A stretch of DNA of 64,000 bases from Brachypodium distachyon. Its lineage: Eukaryota; Streptophyta; Magnoliopsida; Poales; Poaceae. This document shows positions 11,897 through 24,242 of the stretch, one piece after another. The stretch spans positions 1,116,001-1,180,000 of the forward strand of contig NC_016133.3 of assembly GCF_000005505.3 (NCBI RefSeq), read 5' to 3'. The notes under the pieces are model-generated. The model did not search any database. It saw only the letters and a program-made list of their open reading frames with translations, and was not told where the DNA came from. Made by a program: the position numbers and the translations under genes. How positions within the stretch are numbered: the first letter of the stretch is position 1; each line of letters starts with the position of its first letter.

Positions 11897-13042
11897 ATGG
11901 GGAAGGTGCAGCACGCCATGCGCGCCGCCCGCGGGCTCGCCCCGAAGCCCTCCACACCGTCCATCCCGGCTGTTCCGTCTGGAACTCGTACCACCCAACA
12001 TCCTAAACCCCACGGCAATAAGAAGCCCCGGGGAGCCGCTGCCCCCAAGGCCTCAGGCACCGCCCCGGTAGCCCTTGCTCCCCGGGCTCAGGCGGAAGCG
12101 CCGGCGCCGGTGACGGCCGATAAGAGGAGGCCCATCACCTCCCCTGCGGAGCTCTCGTCCGCCATCCGCGCCACGGTGGACAAAGACGTCGACGCGGCCG
12201 CCTCGCTCGCGCTCAAGGCGGCGCCCACGATCCCTATCCCCGTGCAGTCCCTCGCGCTCCTCCTCCGCCGTCTCGCCGCGCACCGGTCCGTCTCCGCGGC
12301 GCGGGACCTGCTCGCGGGGCTCTCCTTCGGGCCGTCCTCCCCCGCGCCGCGCCCGGCGCTCCTCGCGCTCGCCGACGCCTGCTGCCGCCGCGGGGACCCG
12401 CGCGAGATCGGGCAGCAGCTCCTTCCGGTTCTCGCCGACCACGGCGTCCGCGCCGACGCGCACGTCTACAACGCGCTCATGAAGGCCCACTGCGCAGCCT
12501 CCGACCCCGAGGGCGTCCTCGGCGTGCTCCGCCGGATGAAGGGCGACGGCGTCGACCCCGACCTCGTCACCTACAACACCCTCGTCTTCGGCCTCGCCCG
12601 CGCCGGGATGGTCGCCAAGGCCAGGACCTACGTCGACGCCATGGCCGCGGAGGGCCACTTCCCTGACGTGATCACCTACACCTCGCTCATGAACGGGATG
12701 TGCGTCAAGGGCGACGCTCTCGGCGCGCTCAAGCTGCTCGAGGAGATGGAGGCCAAGGGCTGCGAGCCGAATGCCCGGACCTACAACACGCTGCTGATGG
12801 GCCTCTGCAAGAACAGAAAGCTGGACAAGGCCGTCGAGGTGTACAGGTCCATGGTAGGGGCTGCGATGAAGCTCGAGACGCCGGCGTACGCGTCGTTCAT
12901 CAGGGCGTTGTGCCGGGCAGGGAGGGTGCCAGACGCGTATGAGGTGTTTGATTATGGGATCGAGAGCAAGAGCCTTGCACAGGTGACCGCGTATAGCGAG
13001 CTTGAGAGCTCGCTCAAGTGGCTGCGCAGGATGAAGGAGTGA
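11897..13042 (+). CDS. P-class pentatricopeptide repeat protein
   Basis: An intronless gene of 381 aa. P-class PPR proteins bind organellar RNA in a sequence-specific way and act in its stability, splicing or translation. The first 90 residues are basic and Ala/Pro-rich, compatible with an organelle-targeting peptide, although the very N-terminus (MGKVQHAMRAARG) is not typical. From about residue 165 there are consecutive 35-residue motifs with the diagnostic patterns VYNALMKAHC, TYNTLVFGLARAG, TYTSLMNGMCVKG, TYNTLLMGLCKN and YASFIRALCRAG. No E, DYW, SMR or LAGLIDADG domain follows. It resembles the small family represented by Arabidopsis At2g17670. The RNA target cannot be predicted here. 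GC content is very high in the 5' half. Confidence 0.92.
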   Translation: MGKVQHAMRAARGLAPKPSTPSIPAVPSGTRTTQHPKPHGNKKPRGAAAPKASGTAPVALAPRAQAEAPAPVTADKRRPITSPAELSSAIRATVDKDVDAAASLALKAAPTIPIPVQSLALLLRRLAAHRSVSAARDLLAGLSFGPSSPAPRPALLALADACCRRGDPREIGQQLLPVLADHGVRADAHVYNALMKAHCAASDPEGVLGVLRRMKGDGVDPDLVTYNTLVFGLARAGMVAKARTYVDAMAAEGHFPDVITYTSLMNGMCVKGDALGALKLLEEMEAKGCEPNARTYNTLLMGLCKNRKLDKAVEVYRSMVGAAMKLETPAYASFIRALCRAGRVPDAYEVFDYGIESKSLAQVTAYSELESSLKWLRRMKE

Positions 13043-14040
13043 GGAGGATGAGGGCATCAGGAAGGCTACAATTAAGCCAAAATGTCTTCTGCTGTTGCTG
13101 GTACTTGCTTCAGACTCGATTCACTGGATTTGCCCTGGCTTAATTTGTTTCAGCACACTGAATTAAGCATACATTTGAGACTACCACTACTATGTTTGTA
13201 TGGAGTGACATTGTATGTTCAATCAATCAGAATGTATGATGGAAATTCAAAAACTTGAATTATACCCTGAGTCCTCAAAGACTCGCATGTTTATGTACCG
13301 CAAGCATGGTGCATTGCCTAGATTGGTGTAAAATAACAGGGGAGGAAAGATTTTTTGTTATTTTAACTTGAGCATATATGGGGCGTATCCCTTGGTACAG
13401 CAACGAAAATCGTTATGATTCTCTGCAACTTGAGCAAATGTTCCAAGAGTTGGGAGTCAAGTATGTGATTGGTATCCAGGGTGTGTTTTCTTCCCCTGGT
13501 ACCAATATATCTGTGGTTAGTTCCACATGACATCAAGAGTCAAGACCATCCTGGAAAGAACCTTAAAAACGTCTTTCAAGTATAATTTGTTTTATCTAGT
13601 TTCTCTTTATCTATTTCATGACGACCTTAACCTATACAATATCTTCCCATCATTACATCTTCCAAGAGTTACCACGATACCTGCAGTGTTAATAACCAGG
13701 GAGTGCTGCCGAGCTAGACAAGCATCACGACCGCACTATTTGTAGTTGTCAGATAACTGGGGAAGCATATTCTGGTATTGGGTGGTGCCCCTGAGTTCCA
13801 GGACAGCTTGAAGAGCGCACAGTGTTGTTGCTTGCATACACGCATGAGAAGAAACTTGTGAACCATCCTTCCTTTTCCATGACGCTGCGAACTCCACAGA
13901 GAAACAACTGCAATTGCTGGAATTTTATGTCAGCATTATATCTTAAACAAATAACTCATCCAGTTTGTTTGTCCCATCTGCAGATAACAATCGAGTAAAC
14001 AGAAGAACACGGCTTGATCATTCTCACGGTTTGTACTTTT

Positions 14041-15970
14041 CGCATGTACACATTGAAGGGGTGAAGAGAGTTGTGATGCAGCACAACTGCACAAGATCGC
14101 TTTTTCATGGCAACAGGTTGGAATCTGGTGCAATTGGAAGAAGGGTTAATGCTGCAGGAAAGAATACATTGAACTCTGCTATTAATTGATGCCTGGAGGA
14201 TTGAGGATCAGATTTCCTGCATGGAGGTAAGCAACAAATCTTTGGGAACAGAACCATCATGTTATATGTCGTATAGTTCATTTATTTTGTGTGTGTTGTG
14301 ATTTTGTTCTGACTGGAATCTAGCTTGTCGTGTTGGCACTGTCAGAAATTCTGCTATTTGAGCTGTGAATGCATAGCCTGATTTTCTTTCCTTGCTGAAG
14401 TCTGATACCGGTTGTTGCCCATACTGTAGTGCGTCTTAGTATATACTATCGGTCAACATTGAGAACTATGTGCTGTTGTTGGAAATAGATAATGTTGTGT
14501 TTGGCCCTGAATCCTTCACCAGTACATAATTAAAGGACGGGTAGCAACAGCTATATATACATGCAGGACCTACGCCAACAATTAACGGTGGTGATGCCTC
14601 GATCGTCTTAGTTTATCACCAATAAATCCTGACCTAAGTGATACACCAACCAGTCACACGCCGAGTTCTGTTCTGGTTAGTATATATATCCGTCCTATCC
14701 TAGATTGGAACACGCCAAGTTAGTTTCCAGCTCTTCAACCTCTACTGCTGCTGCTGCTTCTCTTGTGAATCCATCATACTGATCACTGAACCAGCACACT
14801 TCTTGGTAATCAAATCTGTCTAGCAAAAAGAAAAGGAGGCCAGTTCAGTGTAAACTGTTGATTACCTCGACGTTGCCTAATTAATCTTGGTGTTGCTGCT
14901 GCATGCTGGCGTAGTGTCTTTGGTTACCACCAATAGGTAAATTAATTAAGGGCATGGACCTCATCAGCATATATGTATGTGATGTATGTAGGCCACCTGA
15001 TGAGAGATTGCTTCAGACAGAAAAGGCTGCGACCTTTGTGATGGCACATGACAGAGGCACACAAGCCGGCCCGCGCGTCCTGCACCAACCAACCCACGAT
15101 GATTCCACGCCTAATTAAGATCACAAAGCCTTTAGTTTGCACCGACGACCATCACTGTCTGGGTCCTGTTTGGATGAGCTGATCATTAAAATGGAATCAT
15201 TTCTGCAAAGTTTGTTGTTTAGAACCATACTATTTTTTTCATGACCAAAATTTAAGCTCTTGCTTGGATAGTTGCCAGAATTTGGCACGCCAATGCTCTT
15301 CATTTTTCTTGCAAGCATTAGCTAAAATATGGACAATCAAAACCTTTGCCAAAATTGTTGTCACTCGACTACATGTAGCTGTTCTGTTGATCTTATAATT
15401 CTATTGACCCCTCTCTCTAGTTTCCATGTATCCATCTTGGTATGTGCCACATGATTTAAACCCCTTCATCTTTACTGCTACCTCAGCAGACTTTAAAGCT
15501 GTTGAAGAGTTTGCTAAGCAGCACGAACAAGATCGCTTTTCGTGGCAACAGATTGGAATCGGATGCGATGGAAGGGTTGATGCCACAAAAGAGGATGTTG
15601 GACTTCTGCCGTTGAGGCCTGGATGATCAGATTTTGCTGTGTAACCGATCTGAACACATAATCTCATCCGGGATCTCTCAGTTTCCGAAGACGATTTCAG
15701 TTTTCGAAAACGACCTATGGACTGGTGGGTGAAGGATCTATGGAGTGGTGGGTGAAGCATTGCCGGTTAGGGAGGGTAAGCAAACAGATTTGTGGAAACA
15801 GAGCCATTATGTTACTCCACAAATCTTTGCTAATAGTTCATTTCTGTTGTGTCAGATCCCCTGAATTGTGGCAAAGAATAGAACTTGGTTGTTGATAGAA
15901 GAAGTCTGCTATTTGAGGTATATATGCTGAGATGAAACGTTTTTCTTTCCTTGCTGAAGTCTGATACCGT
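14041..15970. repeat. Diverged local duplication (about 0.4 kb arms)
   Basis: Arm A (about 14060-14410) and arm B (about 15500-15970) share, in order: CAAGATCGCTTTT, TGGCAACAG.TTGGAATC, GAAGGGTT, GTAAGCAA, ACAGA.CCAT.ATGTTA, ATAGTTCATTT and TTTCTTTCCTTGCTGAAGTCTGATACC. Both arms keep a GTAAGC donor-like site. About 1.1 kb separates them. The origin is unknown; it could be a non-coding transcript unit or an old mobile element. Confidence 0.65.
15163..15340. mobile_element. Possible hAT/Tourist-type MITE remnant
   Basis: The left boundary GGGTCCTGTTTGGATGAG and the internal TTGGATAGTTGCCAGAATTTGGCACGCCAA-like composition are typical of a common grass MITE group. A clear right terminal repeat and target duplication were not found. 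Confidence 0.35.
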
Positions 15971-16564
15971 TGCCTCGTGTCATGAAATCTTCAGATTGTG
16001 TGCTCACCAGCTGCACCTAAGACACCGACACGTTTTTCTTGAAAAGATGGTTGAACCAGCACGTTTTTACTTAAACAAACAAGAAGTTCAATTGTGCTTG
16101 CTTCTCTGTTCTGTATTAATTTGTATACCTAACTCGATGGCCTGGATAGATCAACAACTGTCTCCCTTGTGTTCAAACAACAATAACTAAAGTGTGGACA
16201 TGCACTTTTTGTTGTTAGCTGGGACAAACAAGATTGCTTCCAAAAGAAGAATGAAACACTGCGATTGACCGATGGACGGATGGATACCTTTCTGCTGCCC
16301 GATCAGAAATCCTGCATCAAAGACACGACGTCTCATCTTTTCTGTTGGTTAGATCACAAACCTTGATTAATTTAGACCGATATTCATCTACGGTAGAAAT
16401 TAAGGCCAACAATGAACCATCTGTTGTATATACTGACCATATATTTCTTCACTGATCGCTAAAAATCGGTATAAATTCTGTACAATGATCCGTATATATT
16501 CTGTACAATGATCAGTTCAAAAAAACTGTCAGGCTAACTGCTCGATGGATGATTAATTATCTAG

Positions 16565-19355
16565 CTAGTTGTTCTTTGCCGCTGTCTCCAAAGAAGAAGA
16601 AGAAGAAGAAGAAGATGTCGATGGAGTAGAAGGGCCGAGGCGGCGGTTCGACGCCGGCTTGGACCCGCCGAGCCCCAGACGGCAGATCTCGTCGGGGCTC
16701 GGCGCGTCCCATTGCAAGGCCCTGGCCCGAAACGCCTCCATCTCTGCCACGCACTCCTCGACCCCCATCGCCGCCACCCTCCGCCTCTCCTCTGCCGCCT
16801 CCGCACCGGCGACCTCATCGAACGTCTCCTCCCACCCTTCCTCCCATCCCCCGCTCGCGTCGCACAGTTCCACCGTCCCGCTCGGCCGCCACTCCGTCCA
16901 CCCCCACCCTCTCTCCAGGCCATCCATCACCGGACACTCCTCCTCATCGTCCTCATCTCTGGCAGTGGCGGGGCAAGGGCTTACGGGGCGGCGGCACGGG
17001 CGGCACTTGGCCCCGCTGAGCGGGCCCTTGCTGCCGATGGACGCGACGGGCACGCCGTACCCGGCCGTCGGCGGGAACGCGTAGCGGCGGTCGGAGAGCA
17101 CACAGAAGGGCATCCGCCGCTCGACAGCGGCGACGCCGGTGAGGTTGAGCTGCGCCCGGAACACCGCCTCCGAGTTGAGCTCCCGACGGCCGGCAGCGTC
17201 GAGGAGTGGCAGCATGGAGACCCGCGACAGCGCGGCATTCGAGGCGGCGCGGGACCCGAAGCCCAGCCGGTCGTTGAGGCCCCCGAACGCCGACCCCCCC
17301 GGGACGACGTAGTAAGAGGAGCCGTTGTTGTTGCTGTTGCTGCTGTCATCGTCAGCGGCGGCGGCGTCGAGCGGCGCGGTCCAGAAGCCGTCGACGCGGG
17401 TGCGGAGGATCGAGGCGTAGGTGAAGTTGCCTCGGGATTCGCGCTCCCGGATCATGTCCAGGCACCCCTCCACCAGCTGGAAGTACTGCAGAAGACCCTG
17501 CAACCATCAACCATGCAAATCATTAAATTCCATTCGTCGGTAATTAATCATCAGTCCTATACAGTAATGTTAGTCGATTTTTGAAAATTTAGCATCCAAC
17601 AATAATTTGATTACACATTTGATGTGTCATCAAACATGATCAATTAGCATATACAGCTAATTACAAAACATAACATTAGATCGAAGATTTAGCACAAGTA
17701 GGAACGTTGACACCCATCCATCGCGTCGTGGTCTTGTGGAAGTTAGACCGGAAAGAAGAATATTATTAGCACATGGATGCATGCACGGCACGTCTGTCTA
17801 GGCTCCATCGTGCATGTGGCACACAACATATATTCTATAGACTGCACATTAGTTCTTCCCTGCCCCCTCGCAATTTGTATATCGAAATGGTACTACGTTA
17901 AATTGAACATTTCTTTTCGATCTAACAAAGCGCGTAAAGTTGTTGAGAACTACCAATCGAGCTGACCTTACTACGTGCTAGAAGTTGAAAAAGTCGAGTA
18001 TGAGAATTAATAACTCATATCTTTGACATAATCAGATTGAAATGGTCGAAAACATGCATGCCACATACGTTACGTGTAGTTTCTTGCCTTGAAACGCACG
18101 GCCGTCCATTAGTTCTGTCATTGTCGTTGGATTATATATGTGGAAAATAATCTTTGTTTATAATTTATAAATATATTTGATTGTGTGAGATCCCTAGATA
18201 TGTGAATTGATCATATTAGACAACTCATCGAGCTGCTATATATAATTCTTGTTAATTAATTTCTCTTGCAATGCATGGCCGGGCCCGGTTAATTTCACGT
18301 CACGCAACGAACGTTCCTTGTTTCAAATGGATGGTAAGCTTAGCTAGCTGATAATCTTCCTTAGTTCCTTCCATCCAAAGCAATAAAAAATCGGTCGATC
18401 TATCTAACTCCCTGTATAATATACCCACCTAATTTTATTTATTTATGTGTGATGGATGGATTATACTCTAATTAAACCGCCGACAGAAAGATCGAGAAGG
18501 GAAAAACCGTCGCCACTGCAGTCACGAATACACGATGGATGGATCAATTAATCGTAGGTGCAATAGTCAGGGCAGTTACTGATAAACCTCTCGTGTGTGC
18601 AGTTAGCTAGAATTAATTAATCAAAGAGGGAACAAATTAATGGTGTGGAATTTGATCTGGAAGAACCAAAGGACGAACCAAGCTAGACGAAAGGCATAAT
18701 ATTAACCGATCGGTCGGTATATAAGATGCCGTAAGATGATCTTGGCATGCAAGCAAAGCAAGGAATTACTTACTGATTATATTAACAGATTGATTGATTG
18801 ATTGATTGATTGGAGGAATATGGGGTTAATTACCTGGATGCCGTTTGGCGAGTTGTGGGCGGTGAGCACGCGTGCCCGTTCCGGGGTCTCCTCCACCGGC
18901 TCCGGCGTAAACACCCTCACGCCGGCCACCGTCGCCCCATTGCCCCCGCCGCGCCCGAGGAGCGAGAGCTTGTACGCGTCGCCGTCCAGCGGGCAGTGCA
19001 GGAACACGTCCACCGGCGAGAGCGGCTTCAGCACGTGGCGCGCGATCGACGGCCCCGTCAGCTCGAACCGCCGCGCGCCGCCCACCAAGCACACCGCCAC
19101 CCGCCCGCCGCCAGGATCAGCCGCCGTCGTCGGAGAAGAAGAAGAAGAAGAAGAAGAAGAAGAAGGAGTAGCCGAAGGGGGAGGGAGCGGGCGGAGGAGG
19201 GAGGAGGAGTTGGGGAAGGAGAGCGCGGCGGCGAGGAAGAGCAGCAGCGGGGCCAGCACGGCGGCCACGCGGCCGCGGCGGTGGACGACGACCGGCCAAG
19301 GGCGGCGGTGGTGGTGCTCCTCGTCGACGCCGGAGACGATGGCGCCCGGCTTCAT
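16565..19355 (-). CDS. Type II membrane protein resembling DUF7796 (glycosyltransferase-like) proteins
   Basis: Two exons, 19355-18834 and 17497-16565, separated by a 1.34-kb intron in phase 0, give 484 aa. The N-terminus is cytosolic and basic ([16 protein letters not shown]). A single transmembrane anchor follows (about residues 30-48, [16 protein letters not shown]), then a Ser-rich stem and a lumenal domain starting [18 protein letters not shown], then [12 protein letters not shown]. Exon 2 carries [25 protein letters not shown] and a Cys-rich segment [12 protein letters not shown]. The layout is that of Golgi type II glycosyltransferases, and I recall it as the plant DUF7796 group; function is not established. 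Homopolymeric Ser and Glu/Asp tracts match trinucleotide repeats (GAA/TTC) at 19133-19165 and 16590-16613. A (TGAT)n run lies in the intron near 18790. Confidence 0.8.
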
Positions 19356-19518
19356 GGCTGCAGATGAGAGCTTGGTTGTTGGTGGTGGTAGAGGGTAGCT
19401 AGATCACGCCCATGGCGTCTGTTTAGATACTTTCCGATATATATATACTTCTCCATGTTAATAACTTCCGCTTAGGGTCAATGAAGACAATCCAACGGAA
19501 ACCTCCTCCCCTGCTTAA

Positions 19519-19755
19519 TACTCCTTCCGTTTGGGTTACGAGGCCTAAGCGGAATTTTATGCCAAATTTTGACTAAAAATTACATCAATAAATATAAAAT
19601 TATTGCGGCACAAAAGATAAAATGCGTTGTTGGATTCGTATTGAAAAATTCTTTCTAATGGTATGATTTTTTATACATATTTGAATAATTTTTAGTCAAA
19701 ATATGGCACAAACTTCAATCGAAATCTCATAAACTTATAAACGACGGAGGGAGTA
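19519..19755. mobile_element. Stowaway MITE
   Basis: Terminal inverted repeats TACTCCTTCCGT...ACGGAGGGAGTA with TA target duplication. Longer inner arms also pair: ATTTTGACTAAAAATTA against TAATTTTTAGTCAAAATAT. The length of 237 bp is normal for the family. Confidence 0.85.
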
Positions 19756-20087
19756 GTAAATGTAAATTCATTAGCAGCCGGTCTGTTAATCACATGGCAA
19801 GATGCAGGCCAGCGAAAGTCTTGGTCGTCCCATGCATCGAAGCGCTAATTGGGCTATTTGGTCAAGCCGACCAGCTAGGCAAGTCAATTAAATTAACAAC
19901 AAGTCAAAGGAGGACCTAAGCGAAGGAAAAAGACCTGATTAAGTGTAAGAAAAAAGGATTTGGGCCTAACGTATATTGAGCTCGCTGTAGCTTGTAGTAA
20001 CTCTCAACGTTAGGTCTTTTTCCTTCGTAACAAAGAAGGACCAACTCAGCATTTCTTTCTTTTAAGATTAAATTCCATAGAACCACG

Positions 20088-20478
20088 GTTTTGAGATAGT
20101 GATGTCGCTGAACCACTGTTAATGAAAAACCGTCCACAAACCCACATTTTTTGAGTCAAAATGTCTCGGTCAACCCGAAAGAGAGTGATTTGACGGTTTT
20201 ACTTGATTTTTTACAGGTGGGCCCACTTGATGAACGTCACGTCGGCCTCAATCCGACCCGATCAGTTAGCCCACGATTAAACCCCCGGCCCACTTCTCAC
20301 TCCCGCAAGTTTTCAGAGCCAACGTGGCGCCCGACAGGTGGCCCCCACCAGTAAGAATTCAAGTAAAACCGAGTACACATCCGGTTTCGGGCTGACCGAG
20401 ACAACTTGATTCAAAAGGTGTGATTCTGCGGATGGTTTTTCGTTAACTGTCGTTCAACATACGACTATATGAAAAATT
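20088..20478. mobile_element. Foldback MITE with long inverted repeats
   Basis: The left arm (about 20088-20180) is complementary to the right arm (about 20383-20478) over roughly 90 bp at an estimated 75-80%. It includes GTCTCGGTCA.CCCGAAA and A.GAAAAACC.TCC. The inner parts CGGTTTTACTTGA and TCAAGTAAAACCG also pair, so almost the whole element can fold. A partial third copy of the inner segment occurs at about 20520-20560. Confidence 0.7.
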
Positions 20479-21230
20479 TACTCTTCTTTTAATTCTTCAG
20501 ACTTATTACATCCATGAGCCCCACCCGTAAGGATTCAAGTAAACCCAGGATCATGAGTGACGGTTTATACTATGGATTAGTGGATGTGGATCCTAGTATT
20601 TCGTGTTAGCATTTGTTCCATTCATGGGCGTGTGTTGAGTTGGCTGTGTGCATTATGCTATGCAGAATAGCATAGGCCGAAAGTATTATCAGTATTAATT
20701 GTTGCATCTTCTTGATGCAACGATGTGAGTCCAATAAAATTTCCTGTATCTAGAACATATGGTGCAGTTCCTGTTACTTCTGTTAGATGATGGAAGAGCA
20801 AGCCGATCTGACGGGCATACATGAAGCAGCGTGACCGAAAATATATCCATATTAAAAAACTTCATGGTCTTTTTATCAATTTAATTATCGTGCGCACAAT
20901 CTCCGAGAAAATTTCATAGCATGGAAGAAAATAGGTGGCCACAACATAACACACAGGCATTGCAAGTACAAGGATGTCATCCGTGCCGGGAGGATCCTAA
21001 TAACCATCGAATTTGTTTATGGAACACTGGAACTGAAAGCAAACACATGGCATTGAATTAATTTGTTTCTGGAATACAGGAACTGAAAGAAGCAAATATG
21101 GCACCTAATTTGTTTCTGGAATACATAGGAATTAATTAAAGAGCAAATGTGGCACAGGGCCATCTTATTGGCAACATGGGAACTAAAGATAAACGCTTTA
21201 ACCGAACAGCAACAGCCATCGACCACATTA

Positions 21231-22589
21231 CTAGTAGACTGATGACTTATGCACGTAAAAACCAATTGAAGTGAGGAATTTTCCATAACTTTGTCCATAG
21301 AAACCTACAATGCACTCGTCTTGAGCCAATGCAGGACTGAAGTCCGTGCCTGAACTCTTCCCGAATGTTTCATCTGCTGCCCTGTTGCTGATGGTAAACG
21401 TAAGTGATGTCACGATAGTGGTACCACGGTAATTATCAGATGTTCCATGAACTTGCTGCAAAGTCTCCGATGGTGACAGCGTAATCTGCAACATGCATGC
21501 ACAACACCATGCAATAAAGATCAAGAAGAAATCATCATCAAGCGATCGACATATGAGACAAGTAAATCGCGATGGATCGATCGATCGAGAGCTGAGTGAA
21601 CACACCTTAGTAGTACCAGGGACATCACCCCAGTAAGGACCCAGATAGTACATGGACCCAGTTCGGTCAACGTATTTGAGTGCGAATGAGCTTATGAACC
21701 CGTTGTCCTCGTGGATTTTGAAACTTTCTAGACGCCACGGTTGTGGTATGACATCGAGAGTTTGACCGACATTCCCACCCCATGTTTGTGTCTTTCTGGG
21801 ATAGGGGATGCCGAGGCGTGTCGGCTGCATTTTGTTGAATCGACACGACATTAAGTGGGATAGCACAAAAAGAACCTCTTATACTTGTTCTAACTTGTAC
21901 CACAACATGGTACGTCTGCGTGATTATACATATATAGATTACCTTCATGCTGCAGAATCCATGGATGTTAAGCTTTACTACGACTCTGCCCCTTGCCGTC
22001 GAATGCGGGTATTTCTTGATGATGCCACGTGCCATAGCGAACTCCCCCGTCCCACCAACAATAGCCCACTCGTCTTGATCGTAGTCAACTCCCATCACTT
22101 GTAGCGTCGACCCCTTAAACCTGCATGTACTCATCAGCATAAATAATATGTGGCTGCGTGCATCGGTTGATGCAGAGACCGGCCCGGCCGGGACCCTTTT
22201 TGAAGAAAAAAACTACACATAAACCAAGCAATACTAAGAGAGCCTAGATTTATATGACCATGATCTGATCCGAGCAAAAGTGGTGGTGTATGTATATACC
22301 TTTGGTTCTGAAAGTTGATGGTGAAGCCTTGGTGCCAGGAATCAGAAGCATAGGTGATGAGGCCCGGAGCTCTCGCGACAAGTTCCGCAGCCGAGTCGAC
22401 GCCATGGTGTATCGCCCATCTTGTCGCGTAAGTCCTGCCGTACTTACCGGCGCCAGCATTGTCTGCTATCATCTGCTCGTTGAGATCTGGATCGGTGTCG
22501 TTGATGTGCAGGTAGAGGTTGCTCAAGTGGAACTCGGCATTCTCCACGGCTCCACCGAAAGGAGTGACCAGAAAATCTGAGATACTCAT
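21231..22589 (-). CDS. Dirigent-jacalin chimeric lectin (monocot chimeric jacalin)
   Basis: Four exons: 22589-22300, 22120-21943, 21824-21606 and 21485-21231, giving 313 aa. Residues 1-156 form a dirigent domain: beta-strand pattern HLSNLYLHIND, a DSWHQGFTINF core, and VVGGTGEF-like IVGGTGEFAMARG. Residues 157-313 form a mannose-type jacalin-related lectin domain: TWGGNVGQTLDV, SFALKYVDRTG and a C-terminal IVGFYGQSYGKFLTSIGFYV repeat. There is no signal peptide, so the protein is probably cytosolic or nuclear. This two-domain arrangement is restricted to grasses (rice OsJAC1, maize BGAF, wheat TaJA1/HFR). Members are usually jasmonate- or pathogen-inducible, and some confer broad resistance. 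Domain boundaries coincide with the phase-0 intron at 21825-21942, as expected for fusion by exon joining. Confidence 0.92.
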
Positions 22590-24242
22590 AGGATTGAAGC
22601 AAAGAATTAAGGTTGTTGAATTGTGTGGAATGAAAATGTTAGCTGGGTGGGGGTGCGTACTTATAGTAACTTAGGGGCACCCAAGAGGTTAAATTGGTCC
22701 ATGTGTACTATAATGTGATGCGTCATGGGCCGGTTAAAAATGCAGAACTGGAGTGGCTCTTTCTTTCTTTTATCGAATGCTGCACTCAAGTCTCGGATGC
22801 AATCGAAGCACATGAGCCCAAGTACCGCAATTTGTCATACTAAATCGATCCATATGAGAGCGGGTCATTTGGATCTGCTTGTTTCTTGCGTCAGAAAGAT
22901 AGTTAGTCCACTCTCTGCATCGTGGTTGAGTAAGAAGAAGGTGCCTCGATCGTCGTCCGAGCTCATACACTGGAATCCAAGGTCTATAGAAAAGACCTTC
23001 TAGCTTGGGGGGAGAAAAATAAGGGTCCTTTGCTTTGCTCCACCGCGCCTAACGTCACCGCCGCTACGTCATCCTCGTTGCCCTCCTCGGTTGCGCTATT
23101 ATCTTCACCGTTATTTCATTTTTTACCTCCTGGTTTGATTTTTTTGGACACATATTATCTCATTTAGCGGGATTTATCTCTTTTTACCCAATTAAGCGAA
23201 TCGTTATTGTGCCAACTTTCACCCTGTGTAATCTTTTTTCATATTGACAGTTTGGTATATATGTTTTCACCTTTGCTCTCGGCTCGTTGAATTGTTGGGA
23301 TATGGCCCATCGGCATGTCTCCTAAGTCCTTCCTAATTAACGTTCTGGAAGAGCTTGAAGCTTGAAAGGAAAAGTTCAAGCTTCAAGGGCTGCTAATTTG
23401 TGACTAAGGATAGAGTTCAATTCCAAAAGGCAATCAAACAGGGCTTTCATATCGCAATTATACTCGCAAAGAGCTTAACGCTTGAAAGGTTCAGGCAACG
23501 AGCCGACATGCTGCTTCTGTGATCAGGTTCTTGAAAGCTTGAAAGTGCTTACCACTTGTTCATTTTCTGCCCGTTTTCAAAGGAAGTTTGGATTAAATTC
23601 AAGACGTTCAGAGACTGGCTGTGCATCGAGTTGTTTCCTCCAGTCTCTCCTTCGCTGATTGTCTCGGCAGGTTAAGGTATCTTCGGAAGATTGAGAGCCC
23701 TCAGATATTTTAGTTGAGCTTGTGATTTGGTGCATTTGGAAATCGCAAAAGAACAGGATTTTTTAGAAGATTAGGGAGGGATGGCAAGAAAAGTTGTTTT
23801 TTCTTTGGAGCTTTTCTCTCTTTGAGATTAGGCTCCATTTCTTTCTTTCTTTTTGTCCCGCTTGTAACATTATTTTCTTCTCCCTCTTTAATAGAAAAGA
23901 CCGAGCTCCTGCTTGTTCGTGAACAAAAATAAAATTAACAGAACAGAAGTTAAGTTCTTTTACCACACCAGAAGTTCTAAAACTGGAGAGGATCAACGCC
24001 AAATATTTACTTTTCCAAAAAAACACACACACCAAATATTTACTTTCCAGCACTATCTTTGTTATTATTAACATTCAATCAAACAACAAGGGGAAAAGAA
24101 AAACAAAAACGGGGAAACAAACAGAAAAATGGCCAAGATTTACAGTTAAGAAGATTTATCAATGTACACTACAGTGCAGTCCAACAGTTCCAGAATTGAT
24201 TAACTTGGGCACCGACATAAAAGGGAGCACGTTGATCTTCCT
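22590..24242. other. Spacer with LINE remnant
   Basis: Promoter of the chimeric jacalin gene, then low-complexity GCTTGAA-rich sequence (23340-23540) and a degenerate non-LTR retrotransposon 3' part (23500-23935). The kinase 3' UTR lies at the right end. Confidence 0.5.
23500..23935 (+). mobile_element. LINE remnant (zf-RVT C-terminal region)
   Basis: The plus strand encodes HLFIFCPFSKEVWIKF then, after a stop and a frame change, LVIWCIWKSQKNRIF. These match the conserved end of plant L1-type ORF2 (the reverse-transcriptase-associated zinc-binding region HLFxxCPFSKEVW...IWxxWKxRNxxIF). Stops and shifts show that it is dead. No 5' part was seen. Confidence 0.6.

Larger units (their letters stand above)
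13043..16564. other. Long spacer between PPR and the membrane-protein gene
   Basis: 3.5 kb with the PPR 3' UTR, a diverged local duplication (14041-15970) and a probable MITE remnant (15163-15340). The short open frames at 13965-14189 and 15426-15626 lie inside the duplicated segments. They have no recognisable domain, and one copy is disrupted in the frame of the other. I see no other gene. Confidence 0.5.
19356..21230. other. Spacer with MITEs between two minus-strand genes
   Basis: Promoter of the membrane-protein gene, a Stowaway MITE (19519-19755), a foldback element (20088-20478) and AT-rich sequence. No reading frame with family similarity. Confidence 0.5.

Noticed and set aside
12053..13057. 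Long minus-strand frame opposite the PPR gene
   Set aside because: Shadow frame caused by high GC; low-complexity Arg/Gly/Glu composition and no family match.
16712..17584. 290-codon plus-strand frame
   Set aside because: Antisense of the membrane-protein exon 2, whose frame carries the conserved motifs and splice fit.
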